Shown: in pieces, positions 5,653 to 12,303 of the stretch
Layout of the letters: every line of letters starts with the position of its first letter
How positions within the stretch are numbered: position 1 is the stretch's first letter
Position numbers and translations under genes: made by a program
The notes under the pieces: generated by a model
What the model was told of the DNA's origin: nothing
What the model saw: the letters and a program-made list of their open reading frames with translations, nothing else
Databases searched by the model: none
Assembly: GCF_041685465.1 (NCBI RefSeq)
Contig: NZ_JAWLFS010000068.1
Location: 1-12,912 of the forward strand
Source: Rhodosalinus sp041685465
GTDB lineage: Bacteria > Pseudomonadota > Alphaproteobacteria > Rhodobacterales > Rhodobacteraceae
Direction: 5' to 3'
Length of the DNA: 12,912 bases

Positions 5653-6432
5653 TCAGGCGCGCGCCGCCACCGGCGCCCCGGCGCGCTCGGCCGCGAAGGC
5701 GCGCACCGCCTTGCCGAAGGCCTCGAAGAGCGGGCGCGAGACGGGATCGTTCGCCGCGTCGTACTCCGGGTGCCACTGCACGGCCAGGGTGAAGCCGGGC
5801 GCGCCGGCGACGTAAGCCGCCTCCGGCGTGCCGTCCCCGGCCCAGCCGTCGATGACGAAGCGCTGCCCGGGCCGCTTCACGCCCTGCCCGTGGAGGGTGT
5901 TCGTCATCACCTCGCGCGCGCCCATCAGCCGGTGGAACACGCCGCCCTCGGTGAAGGTGACCTTGTGGCGCAGCGCGAACTTCTCCTCCAGCGTGCCGTC
6001 GGGCGGCATGCGGTGGTTCATCCGTCCCGGCAACTCGCGGATCTCGGGATGGAGCGCGCCGCCCATCGCCACGTTGACCTCCTGGAAGCCGCGGCAGACC
6101 CCGAGGAAGGGCTGCCCGCGCGTCACGCAGGCCCGCACCAGCGGCAGCGCGATCGCGTCGCGCGCCCGGTCGAAGGCGCCGTGCTTCTCGGTCTCGGCCT
6201 CGCCGTATTCCTCCGGGTGCACGTTGGGGCGCCCGCCGGTGAGAAGAAACCCGTCGCAGGCCTCGAGCAGCTCCTCGACGGAGACGATCGAGGGGTCGGT
6301 CGGAATCACGAGCGGCAGGCAGCCCGCGACCTCGCTCACCGCCTGCGAGTTCATGGTCCCGCCCGCATGGGTCGGATACTGGTCGTTGACCAGGTGCTGG
6401 TTCCCGATGATGCCCACGACCGGCCGCGCCAT
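5653..6432 (-). CDS. class I glutamine amidotransferase / gamma-glutamyl-GABA hydrolase-like (peptidase C26, PuuD-like)
   Basis: The 259-residue product has the complete class I amidotransferase triad: nucleophile Cys113 in LGVCRGFQE (110-118), and His221 and Glu223 in VQWHPEYD (218-225). The N-terminal PVVGIIGNQ strand and FLLTGGRPNVHPEEYG (62-77) are the PuuD-type signature; PuuD hydrolyses gamma-glutamyl-GABA in putrescine use. No other puu gene is nearby, so the substrate is an inference and another gamma-glutamyl compound is possible. The ATG at 6430-6432 was preferred to an upstream ATG because the family starts at the PVVGI strand and a GAGGG ribosome site precedes it; the longer form would also read into the promoter candidate. 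It leads the amidotransferase, HemG-like and perhaps DoxX transcript. Confidence 0.9.
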   Translation of the reverse strand: MARPVVGIIGNQHLVNDQYPTHAGGTMNSQAVSEVAGCLPLVIPTDPSIVSVEELLEACDGFLLTGGRPNVHPEEYGEAETEKHGAFDRARDAIALPLVRACVTRGQPFLGVCRGFQEVNVAMGGALHPEIRELPGRMNHRMPPDGTLEEKFALRHKVTFTEGGVFHRLMGAREVMTNTLHGQGVKRPGQRFVIDGWAGDGTPEAAYVAGAPGFTLAVQWHPEYDAANDPVSRPLFEAFGKAVRAFAAERAGAPVAARA

Positions 6433-6458
6433 GTTCGCCCTCGCTTGCTGCCCGCGAC

Positions 6459-6486
6459 AAGATAGGACGTTCGCCCCGTCACGCAA
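6459..6486 (-). promoter_or_regulatory. candidate promoter for the amidotransferase operon
   Basis: On the minus strand TTGCGT (6481-6486), a 16-base spacer and TATCTT (6459-6464) precede the start codon by about 26 bases. The TTG core and TATNNT form fit alphaproteobacterial housekeeping promoters. It lies just outside the hairpin element at 6505-6577. Confidence 0.45.
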
Positions 6487-6504
6487 AGCCCCCCGGCCCC
6501 TGCC

Positions 6505-6577
6505 CATCATCTTGGCGCAAATACTCTCGGGGGGTGAATTGGCCGCCAGGCCAAGAGGGGGGCAGACAGCCCCCCTC
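6505..6577. repeat. intergenic hairpin element resembling a Rhodobacteraceae repeat
   Basis: The element has ordered parts: CATCTTGGCGCAAATACTC (6508-6526), a G-run (6529-6534), a stem TTGGCC/GGCCAA (6539-6554, loop GCCA), and a stem GAGGGGGGC/GCCCCCCTC (6555-6577, loop AGACA). From memory, intergenic copies of this layout (an ATCTTG...AAATA block, a G-run, then GC hairpins) are frequent in Rhodobacteraceae genomes. Only one copy is in this window, so its repeat nature cannot be shown here. Lying after moaA, it probably also works as a terminator; the stems are symmetric enough to act in both directions. Confidence 0.5.
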
Positions 6578-6584
6578 GACCGCG

Positions 6585-6603
6585 CCGGCGGCTCAGCCGC
6601 CGG
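6585..6603 (-). terminator. hairpin with the moaA stop codon as its loop
   Basis: CCGGCGGC (6585-6592) and GCCGCCGG (6596-6603) form a perfect 8-bp stem whose three-base loop is exactly the moaA stop codon (TGA on the minus strand). It is followed within eight bases by the 9-bp G/C-run stem at 6555-6577, giving tandem stems at the end of moaA. Confidence 0.55.
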
Positions 6604-7600
6604 TATGGCTCATGTGGCGCGAGACCTGCCCGTCCGCCCGCTGGCGCGAATAGTCGAAGTCGTGCCCCTTCGGCTTGCGGTCGATCGCCGCGCGGATGGC
6701 GGCCTCGAGCGGGGCGTCGGTCTCCGGATGGTTGCGCAGCGGCGCGCGCAGGTCGGCCTTGTCCTCCTGTCCGAGGCACATGAAGAGCTCGCCCGTGCAG
6801 GTGACGCGCACCCGGTTGCAGCTTTCGCAGAAATTGTGCGTGAGCGGCGTGATGAAGCCGATGCGCTGGCCCGTCTCCTCGAGGCGGACGTAGCGTGCCG
6901 GCCCGCCCGTGCGCTCGTCGGTGTCGGTGAGCGTGTAGCGCTCGGCGAGTTGCGCGCGCAGGTCCGAGAGCGCCCAGTACTGGCCGACGCGGTCCTCGTT
7001 GCCGAGATCGCCCATCGGCATCACCTCGATCCAGGTGAGGTCCATGTCGTGCGCCGCGCACCATTCCGTCAGCTCGAAGAGCTCCTCCTCGTTGAAGCCC
7101 TTGAGCGCCACGGCGTTGATCTTGACCCTGAGCCCCGCCTCGCGCGCGGCGCGGATCCCGTCGAGCACCTGCGGCAGGCGCCCCCAGCGGGTGACGCGGG
7201 CGAACTTCTCCTCGTCGAGCGTGTCGAGCGAGACGTTCACGCGGCGCACGCCGGCGGCGTGAAGCTGATCGGCGAAGCGGGCGAGCTGCGAGCCGTTGGT
7301 CGTCAGCGTCAGCTCCTTCAGCGCACCGGACTCGAGATGCCGGCCCATCCCCTCGAAGAAGGTCATGATGCCCTTGCGCACCAGCGGCTCGCCGCCGGTG
7401 ATGCGGAGTTTCTCCACGCCCAGATGTACGAAACTCGTGCAGAGCCGGTCGAGCTCCTCCAGCGTCAGGAGCTCGGTCTTGGGCAGGAAGGTCATGTTCT
7501 CCGCCATGCAGTAGACGCAGCGGAAATCGCAGCGGTCGGTGACGGAGACCCGCAGGTAGCGGATGGCGCGCTGGAAGGGATCGATGAGCGGTGCGGTCAT
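6593..7600 (-). CDS. moaA: GTP 3',8-cyclase (molybdenum cofactor biosynthesis protein A)
   Basis: MoaA is a radical-SAM enzyme that rearranges GTP to 3',8-cyclo-7,8-dihydro-GTP, the first step of molybdopterin synthesis. The 335-residue product has the radical-SAM cluster CDFRCVYC (Cys24, 28, 31), the SAM-binding GGEP (69-72), and the second 4Fe-4S site Cys258, Cys261 and Cys275 in the CxxC-x13-C pattern. It ends in Gly-Gly, the conserved and essential MoaA tail, so the gene is complete. The ATG at 7598-7600 gives the expected short N-terminus before RYLRVSVTDRC. No ribosome site stands immediately upstream, and a promoter-like sequence ends only seven bases before the ATG, so translation may be leaderless. 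The other moa/mob genes are not adjacent. Confidence 0.97.
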   Translation of the reverse strand: MTAPLIDPFQRAIRYLRVSVTDRCDFRCVYCMAENMTFLPKTELLTLEELDRLCTSFVHLGVEKLRITGGEPLVRKGIMTFFEGMGRHLESGALKELTLTTNGSQLARFADQLHAAGVRRVNVSLDTLDEEKFARVTRWGRLPQVLDGIRAAREAGLRVKINAVALKGFNEEELFELTEWCAAHDMDLTWIEVMPMGDLGNEDRVGQYWALSDLRAQLAERYTLTDTDERTGGPARYVRLEETGQRIGFITPLTHNFCESCNRVRVTCTGELFMCLGQEDKADLRAPLRNHPETDAPLEAAIRAAIDRKPKGHDFDYSRQRADGQVSRHMSHTGG

Positions 7601-7607
7601 GCGTCGC

Positions 7608-7636
7608 AACCTAGGCTCCGGCCGGACTCGCGGCAA
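7608..7636 (-). promoter_or_regulatory. candidate moaA promoter, very close to the ATG
   Basis: On the minus strand TTGCCG (7631-7636), a 17-base spacer and TAGGTT (7608-7613) stand seven bases before the moaA ATG. Transcription would be expected to begin at or within a base or two of the start codon. The -10 is a weak match, so the call depends largely on the spacing and TTG core. Confidence 0.35.
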
Positions 7637-7683
7637 GAGCCGAGGTGCGCCGGAGGGGCAGGGCGCAGGCGCGCGGGACAGAT

Positions 7684-7724
7684 CCGCAGGAACCGCGGCG
7701 GCGGCCCGCGCACTGATCCTGCGG
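7684..7724. promoter_or_regulatory. inverted repeat in the moaA/PEBP divergent region
   Basis: CCGCAGGA (7684-7691) and TCCTGCGG (7717-7724) are perfect 8-base inverted repeats 25 bases apart in the 228-base region between the divergent moaA and PEBP genes. The arms could be paired operator half-sites or a stem. Nothing else beyond the moaA promoter candidate and the PEBP ribosome site is recognisable in this region. Confidence 0.25.
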
Positions 7725-7828
7725 GGCGGCCGTGTGGCCCTGCACGCCGACAATGACGCCACGGCGCCCGTCAGGCGGAACCGGCACTGGGGCGCCCCCG
7801 CCACGATGATGCATGCAAGGAGGTCACG

Positions 7829-8290
7829 ATGCTCGCGCTCACCAGTCCGGATTTCGGCTCCGGCGAAACCATTCCCGCCCGCTTCACCTGCGACGGGGAG
7901 AACCTGTCGCCCGGCGTTCGCTGGACGGGGCTGCCCGAGGGCACGCGCGCGCTCCTGCTCGTCTGCGACGACCCGGACGCGCCGGGCGGGACCTTCCGCC
8001 ACTGGGCGGCCTGGGGCATGGACCCGGCGGCAGGCGGCCTCGATGCGGGGTACGGGCCGGCCACGCTGGAGCCGGGGTTCCGTCAGGCGATCAACGATTT
8101 CGGCAAGCCCGGCTATTCCGGCCCCTGCCCGCCGGAGGGCGATGCGCCGCACGCCTACCACTTCCGTCTGAGCGCGCTGTCGGAACCGATCGCGGGGGCG
8201 GCGCCGGACGCCAGCTGCGAGGAGGTCGCGGCCCTCGCCCGGCCGCATGTCATCGCGTTCGCGGAGCTCGTCGGCGTCTACGGCCGCTGA
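7829..8290 (+). CDS. YbhB/YbcL-family PEBP (Raf kinase inhibitor-like) protein
   Basis: This is a phosphatidylethanolamine-binding-protein fold of 153 residues, the normal bacterial length. The ligand pocket motifs are all present: CDGENLSPGVRW (21-32), DDPDAPGGTFRHW (47-59) and GYSGPCPPEGDAPHAYHFRL (95-114). Bacterial YbhB proteins are cytosolic, bind small anionic ligands in vitro, and have no settled role. The usual VxYNIP after the second motif reads AAWGMDP here, a mild departure. The ATG is fixed by a near-perfect AAGGAGGT (7817-7824), suggesting strong translation. It stands alone between divergent moaA and convergent glmS, and its stop codon forms part of a hairpin shared with the glmS end. 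Confidence 0.95.
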   Translation: MLALTSPDFGSGETIPARFTCDGENLSPGVRWTGLPEGTRALLLVCDDPDAPGGTFRHWAAWGMDPAAGGLDAGYGPATLEPGFRQAINDFGKPGYSGPCPPEGDAPHAYHFRLSALSEPIAGAAPDASCEEVAALARPHVIAFAELVGVYGR

Positions 8291-8320
8291 GCCGCCGCGG
8301 CCGGGTCGGCGCGCGGCTCA
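8281..8320. terminator. overlapping hairpins between convergent PEBP and glmS genes
   Basis: Two alternative stems can form. CGGCCGC/GCGGCCG (8281-8287 with 8297-8303) carries the PEBP stop in its loop. TGAGCCGC/GCGGCTCA (8288-8295 with 8313-8320) pairs the PEBP stop codon with the glmS stop codon. The structure is near symmetric and would serve both genes. No T-run is present. Confidence 0.5.
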
Positions 8321-10138
8321 CTCCACCGTCACGGACTTGGCGAGGTTGCGTGGCTGGTCGACATCCGTCCCCTTCGCCACCGCCGCGTGATAGGCCAGAA
8401 GCTGCGCCGGGATCGCGTAGAGGATCGGGCTCAGCATCGCGTCCGCCGTGGGCAGCACGACGCGGCGCCAGACCGCGTCCCCCGCGGCCTCCGCGCCGGC
8501 GGCGTCGGTGATCAGCAGCACCTCGCCGCCGCGCGCCATCACCTCCTGCATGTTGGAGACGGTCTTGTCGAAGAGCGCGTCGCGCGGGGCCATGACCACC
8601 ACCGGCACGGTCGTGTCCACGAGCGCGATGGGGCCGTGCTTCAGTTCGCCCGATGCGTAAGCTTCGGCGTGGATATAGCTGATTTCCTTCAGTTTCAGCG
8701 CGCCTTCGAGCGCCAGGGGGAACATCAGCCCGCGCCCGAGGAAGAGCACGTCGCGCGCCTCGGCGATCTCGGCGGCGGCGCGCTTCAGCGGGCCGTCGGT
8801 CTCGAGCGCGGCGGTGACGAGCGCCGGCAGCCCGCGCAGCGCGACGAGCCGCTCGGCGAGCGCCGGTGCCGCGAGGGTGCCACGCGCCTCCGCCGCGCGC
8901 AGCGCCATCAGCAGGAGCACCGAGAGCTGCGCGGTGAAGGCCTTGGTCGAGGCGACGCCGATCTCCGGCCCGGCGTGGATCTGCAGGTCGAGGTCCGCCT
9001 CCCGCGCGATGGAGCTTTCGGCGACGTTGGTGACCGAGACGATCTGCGTGGCGCGGCCCTTGACGTAGCGCAGCGCGGCGAGGGTGTCGGCCGTCTCGCC
9101 CGACTGGCTGACGAAGACGGCGAGCGTGCCCGGCGTGATGGGGGGCTCGCGGTAGCGGAATTCGGAGGCGATATCGACCTCCGCCGGAAGGCCGGCGATC
9201 TGCTCCAGCCAGTATTTCGCCGTCAGGCAGGCATAGTAGGCCGTGCCGCAGGCCACCAGCAGCACGCGCTCCGCCCGCGCGAGGTCGAGCCCCTCGGGCA
9301 GGGCGAGCGCCGCGCCGGAGGCGTCCAGATAGGCGTCGAGCACCGCGGCGATGGCGCGGGGCTGCTCGGCGATCTCCTTGGACATGAAGTGCTTGTGCCC
9401 CGCCTTGTCGAGGCGTGCGACCTCGGCGCGGATGGTGCGCGCCGGTCGGTTCGCGCGGGCGCCCGCGGCGTCCACGATCTCGGCGCCCGCGCGGCGGATC
9501 ACGGCGCGGTCGCCCTCCTCGAGGTAGGTGAGGCGGTCGGTCAGCGGCGCGAGCGCGATGGCGTCGGAGCCCACGAACATCTCGCCCTCGCCCCAGCCGA
9601 TGGCGAGCGGGCTGCCGCGCCGCGCGGCGACCATCAGGTCGTCCTCGCCCTCGAAGAGGAAGAGCAGCGCGAAGGCGCCCTCGAGCCGGGCGAGGGTGGC
9701 GTCGGCGGCGGCGACAGGGTCCATCCCCTGCGCGATGTGGCGCGCGGTCAGATGCGCGATCGTCTCGGTGTCGGTCTCGGTGCTGAACTCGGCGCCGTCC
9801 CCGGCCAGCTCGGCGCGCAGGTCGCGGAAGTTCTCGATGATGCCGTTGTGCACGACCGCGACCGGCCCGGCCTGATGGGGGTGGGCGTTCGTCTCGTTCG
9901 GCGCGCCGTGCGTGGCCCAGCGGGTATGCCCGATGCCGATCTTGCCGGCGAGCGGTTCGTGCACGAGCCGGTCGGAGAGGTTCACGAGCTTGCCCACCGC
10001 GCGGCGCCGCTCCAGCCGGCCGGCGTTGACCGTGGCGATGCCGGCGCTGTCGTAGCCCCGGTATTCGAGCCGCCCCAGCGCCTCCACGAGCATCGGCGCG
10101 ACTTCGTGGGCGCCGAGGATGCCGACGATTCCGCACAT
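8318..10138 (-). CDS. glmS: glutamine-fructose-6-phosphate aminotransferase (isomerizing)
   Basis: GlmS makes glucosamine-6-phosphate from fructose-6-phosphate and glutamine, the entry step to UDP-GlcNAc. The 606-residue product matches the E. coli length of 609. It starts MCGIVGI, so Cys2 becomes the N-terminal glutaminase nucleophile after Met removal. HTRWATHG (71-78) and HNGIIENF (97-104) belong to the glutaminase domain (about 1-230). Two sugar-isomerase (SIS) domains follow, at about 285-425 and 455-595, with SQSGETADT at 344-352 and the C-terminal catalytic tail DQPRNLAKSVTVE (594-606). The start ATG directly abuts the glmU stop as TAGATG, with the ribosome site inside glmU, so translation is probably coupled. 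Confidence 0.98.
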   Translation of the reverse strand: MCGIVGILGAHEVAPMLVEALGRLEYRGYDSAGIATVNAGRLERRRAVGKLVNLSDRLVHEPLAGKIGIGHTRWATHGAPNETNAHPHQAGPVAVVHNGIIENFRDLRAELAGDGAEFSTETDTETIAHLTARHIAQGMDPVAAADATLARLEGAFALLFLFEGEDDLMVAARRGSPLAIGWGEGEMFVGSDAIALAPLTDRLTYLEEGDRAVIRRAGAEIVDAAGARANRPARTIRAEVARLDKAGHKHFMSKEIAEQPRAIAAVLDAYLDASGAALALPEGLDLARAERVLLVACGTAYYACLTAKYWLEQIAGLPAEVDIASEFRYREPPITPGTLAVFVSQSGETADTLAALRYVKGRATQIVSVTNVAESSIAREADLDLQIHAGPEIGVASTKAFTAQLSVLLLMALRAAEARGTLAAPALAERLVALRGLPALVTAALETDGPLKRAAAEIAEARDVLFLGRGLMFPLALEGALKLKEISYIHAEAYASGELKHGPIALVDTTVPVVVMAPRDALFDKTVSNMQEVMARGGEVLLITDAAGAEAAGDAVWRRVVLPTADAMLSPILYAIPAQLLAYHAAVAKGTDVDQPRNLAKSVTVE

Positions 10139-11488
10139 CTAGCTGTCCCCCGTCTTTCCTGCGCGCTCGCGCAGCATCTGCATGAGCCGCGCGGCGAGGC
10201 CCGGCTTGGTGACCTGGCGCGCGCGGCCGAGGGCGAGCGCGGCGTCCGGCACGTCCTCGGTGATGACGGAGCCCGAGCCGGTCATGGCGCCCGCGCCCAC
10301 GCGCACCGGCGCGACGAGCATGGTGTCCGAGCCGATGAAGGCCCCGGCGCCGATCTCGGTGCGGTGCTTGGAGACGCCGTCGTAGTTGCATGTCACCGTG
10401 CCGGCGCCGAGGTTCGCGCCCGCGCCGACGGCGGCGTCGCCGATGTAGCTCAGGTGGTTGACCTTCGCGCCCTCGGCGAGCGTGGCGCCCTTGACCTCGA
10501 CGAAGTTGCCGACGCGCACCTCCTCGCCGAGTTCCGCGCCGGGGCGCAGCCGCGCGTAGGGCCCCACGACCGCGCCGCGCGAGACATGGGCGCCCTCAAG
10601 GTGGCTGAAGGCGCGGATCGTCGCGCCGGTCTCGATCGTGACGCCCGGGCCGAAGACGACGTTCGGCTCGACGGTCGCGTCGCGGCCGATCACCGTGTCG
10701 TGGGCGAAGAACACCGTCTCGGGCGCGGTGAGCGTCACGCCCGTCTCGAGCGCCGCGGCGCGCGCGCGGGCCTGAAAGGCGGCCTCGGCGGCGGCGAGGT
10801 CGGCGCGGGAATTGACGCCGAGCATCTCCTCCTCCGCGCCGCGCACGACGGTCGCGCGCGCGCCCTCGGCGCGGGCGAGCGCGACCACGTCGGTGAGGTA
10901 GTATTCCCCGCTCGCCGCCGCCGGCTCCAGCCGGTCGAGGAGCGGAAAGAGCAGGCGCGCCGGCGCCGCGAGCACGCCCGAGTTGCAGAGCCCGATGGCG
11001 CGCTGGCCCTCGTCGGCGTCCGTCCACTCGACGATGCGCAGGAGATCGTCGCCCTCGGTCACGAGCCGGCCGTAGCGCGCGGGATCGGCGGGCTCGAAAC
11101 CGAGGACGACCACCTCGGCCCGCGCGCGCGCCGCGGTCATCGCCTCGAGCGTCCCGGGCCGGACGAAGGGCGTGTCGCCGTAAAGCACGACGATGTCGCC
11201 CTCGAAGCCCTGCAGGAAGGGCGCGGCCTGCGCGACGGCGTGGCCGGTGCCGAGGCGCTCGGCCTGCACGGCGATGCCGGCCTCGGGCCATTCCTCGTGC
11301 GCGGCGGCGGCGACGTCCTCCATCCCGGGGCCGGTGACGACGACGACCCGCTCGGGCGCGAGGCTGAGGCCCGCGCGCAGCGCATGCGCCAGGAGCGGTG
11401 CGCCGGCCACCTCGTGCAGCACCTTGGGCCGGTCGGAGCGCATCCGCGTGCCCATGCCGGCCGCGAGAATAACAAGTGCCGTCGCCAT
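10139..11488 (-). CDS. glmU: bifunctional UDP-GlcNAc pyrophosphorylase / glucosamine-1-phosphate N-acetyltransferase
   Basis: GlmU acetylates glucosamine-1-phosphate and couples it to UTP, giving UDP-GlcNAc for peptidoglycan and lipid A. The 449-residue product (E. coli 456) has the N-terminal nucleotidyltransferase signature LAAGMGTRMRSDRPKVLH (8-25) with GDTPF at 104-108, then a left-handed beta-helix of hexapeptide repeats from about 252 onward. The acetyltransferase site is seen in NHLSYIGDA (344-352, catalytic His345 by analogy) and GAGTVTCNYDG (361-371). The ATG at 11486-11488 was chosen over longer forms because LVILAAGMGTRM begins right after it and a GAGGGG ribosome site precedes it. 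It is first in a glmU-glmS operon and divergent from the phosphatase gene. Confidence 0.98.
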   Translation of the reverse strand: MATALVILAAGMGTRMRSDRPKVLHEVAGAPLLAHALRAGLSLAPERVVVVTGPGMEDVAAAAHEEWPEAGIAVQAERLGTGHAVAQAAPFLQGFEGDIVVLYGDTPFVRPGTLEAMTAARARAEVVVLGFEPADPARYGRLVTEGDDLLRIVEWTDADEGQRAIGLCNSGVLAAPARLLFPLLDRLEPAAASGEYYLTDVVALARAEGARATVVRGAEEEMLGVNSRADLAAAEAAFQARARAAALETGVTLTAPETVFFAHDTVIGRDATVEPNVVFGPGVTIETGATIRAFSHLEGAHVSRGAVVGPYARLRPGAELGEEVRVGNFVEVKGATLAEGAKVNHLSYIGDAAVGAGANLGAGTVTCNYDGVSKHRTEIGAGAFIGSDTMLVAPVRVGAGAMTGSGSVITEDVPDAALALGRARQVTKPGLAARLMQMLRERAGKTGDS

Positions 11489-11526
11489 GCCGCCCCTCTG
11501 CCGCTTTCGCTTTGCGCGCATCCCCC

Positions 11527-11554
11527 GTATTACCGACGGGCAGGGCGCCCGCAA
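11527..11554 (-). promoter_or_regulatory. candidate glmU-glmS promoter
   Basis: On the minus strand TTGCGG (11549-11554), a 16-base spacer and TAATAC (11527-11532) lie about 38 bases before the glmU ATG, in the only AT-containing patch of the 114-base divergent region. The -10 matches three of six consensus bases. No convincing promoter for the divergent phosphatase gene could be picked out. Confidence 0.3.
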
Positions 11555-11602
11555 GGCCGCGCCGTGTCACCAAGAGTTTCGGGCTGTAACAGGGGCGCGA
11601 CC

Positions 11603-12265
11603 ATGCGCACGGTGATCTTCGACCTCGACGGGACGCTCGCGGACACCAGCGGCGATCTGATCGCGGCTGCCAATGCCTGTTTCCGTGCCATGGGGGCGGG
11701 CGACGTGCTCGACCCGGTGCGGGACGCGGGTACGGCCTTCCACGGGGGGCGCGCGATGCTGCGCCTCGGGTTTTCCCGGATCGGGCACGACGCGGACGAG
11801 GCCGCGGTCGATCGGCATTACGACGACCTGCTGGCGGCCTACGAGGCGGCGATCGACGTGCACACCGCGCTCTATCCCGGCGCGATGGAGGCGGTCGGCG
11901 CGCTCTCGGATGCCGGGTACCGCGTGGGTATCTGCACCAACAAGCCCGAGCCGCTGGCCGAGCTTCTGACCACGCGTCTCGGCGTGCGCGACGCCTTCGC
12001 CTCGCTCGTCGGCGCGGGGGGGCTGCCGCGCAAGCCCGACGCCGCGCCCTTCGTCGAATCGGTGCGCCGCGCGGGCGGCGACCCGGCGCGCGCGCTTCTG
12101 GTGGGCGACACGGAGACCGACCTGCGCACCGCGCGCGCGGCCGGTGTGCCCTCGGTGCTCGTCACCTTCGGCCCCGAGGCCGAGCGCGTGGCGGCGCTGG
12201 GTCCGGAGGCGCTGATCGGGCATTTCGACGAAATGCCGGGCGTCGCGGCGCGGCTCCTGCCCTGA
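11603..12265 (+). CDS. gph: HAD-family hydrolase, phosphoglycolate phosphatase-like
   Basis: The 220-residue product has all haloacid-dehalogenase motifs: DLDGT (Asp7 nucleophile, Asp9, Thr11), Thr112 in CTNKP, Lys144 in RKPD, and the acidic GDTETD (168-173, Asp169 and Asp173). A helical cap lies between motifs I and II (about 15-90), as in Gph. Gph removes phosphate from 2-phosphoglycolate formed by DNA repair or Rubisco oxygenation, but closely related HADs act on other sugar phosphates. Given its place beside glmU, a sugar-phosphate substrate is also possible, so the symbol is a best guess. The ATG at 11603 has AGGGG eight bases before it. The downstream aminotransferase-like gene follows after 38 bases in the same direction. 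Confidence 0.88.
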   Translation: MRTVIFDLDGTLADTSGDLIAAANACFRAMGAGDVLDPVRDAGTAFHGGRAMLRLGFSRIGHDADEAAVDRHYDDLLAAYEAAIDVHTALYPGAMEAVGALSDAGYRVGICTNKPEPLAELLTTRLGVRDAFASLVGAGGLPRKPDAAPFVESVRRAGGDPARALLVGDTETDLRTARAAGVPSVLVTFGPEAERVAALGPEALIGHFDEMPGVAARLLP

Positions 12266-12303
12266 GCGTTGACGGGAGCCCGCCGGCCGGTCAATGAAGG
12301 CCC

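Noticed and set aside
6433..6510. An upstream-extended start for the PuuD-like amidotransferase
   Set aside because: The extra 26 residues overlap a plausible promoter and are not family-like; the ATG at 6430-6432 has GAGGG before it and begins right at the first beta strand.
7601..7828. A small RNA or short gene in the moaA/PEBP divergent region
   Set aside because: Apart from the 8-base inverted repeat and the promoter and ribosome sites, no cloverleaf, T-run terminator or convincing short frame with a ribosome site was found.
10139..10160. A glmS ribozyme or riboswitch
   Set aside because: That RNA belongs to Gram-positive glmS leaders; here glmS starts directly at the glmU stop, leaving no leader.
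8387..12265. A plus-strand open frame of almost 1300 codons antisense to glmS and glmU
   Set aside because: It is a high-GC shadow of glmS-glmU with Arg/Gly/His-rich composition; only its last 220 codons (from 11603) are a real HAD phosphatase with its own ribosome site.
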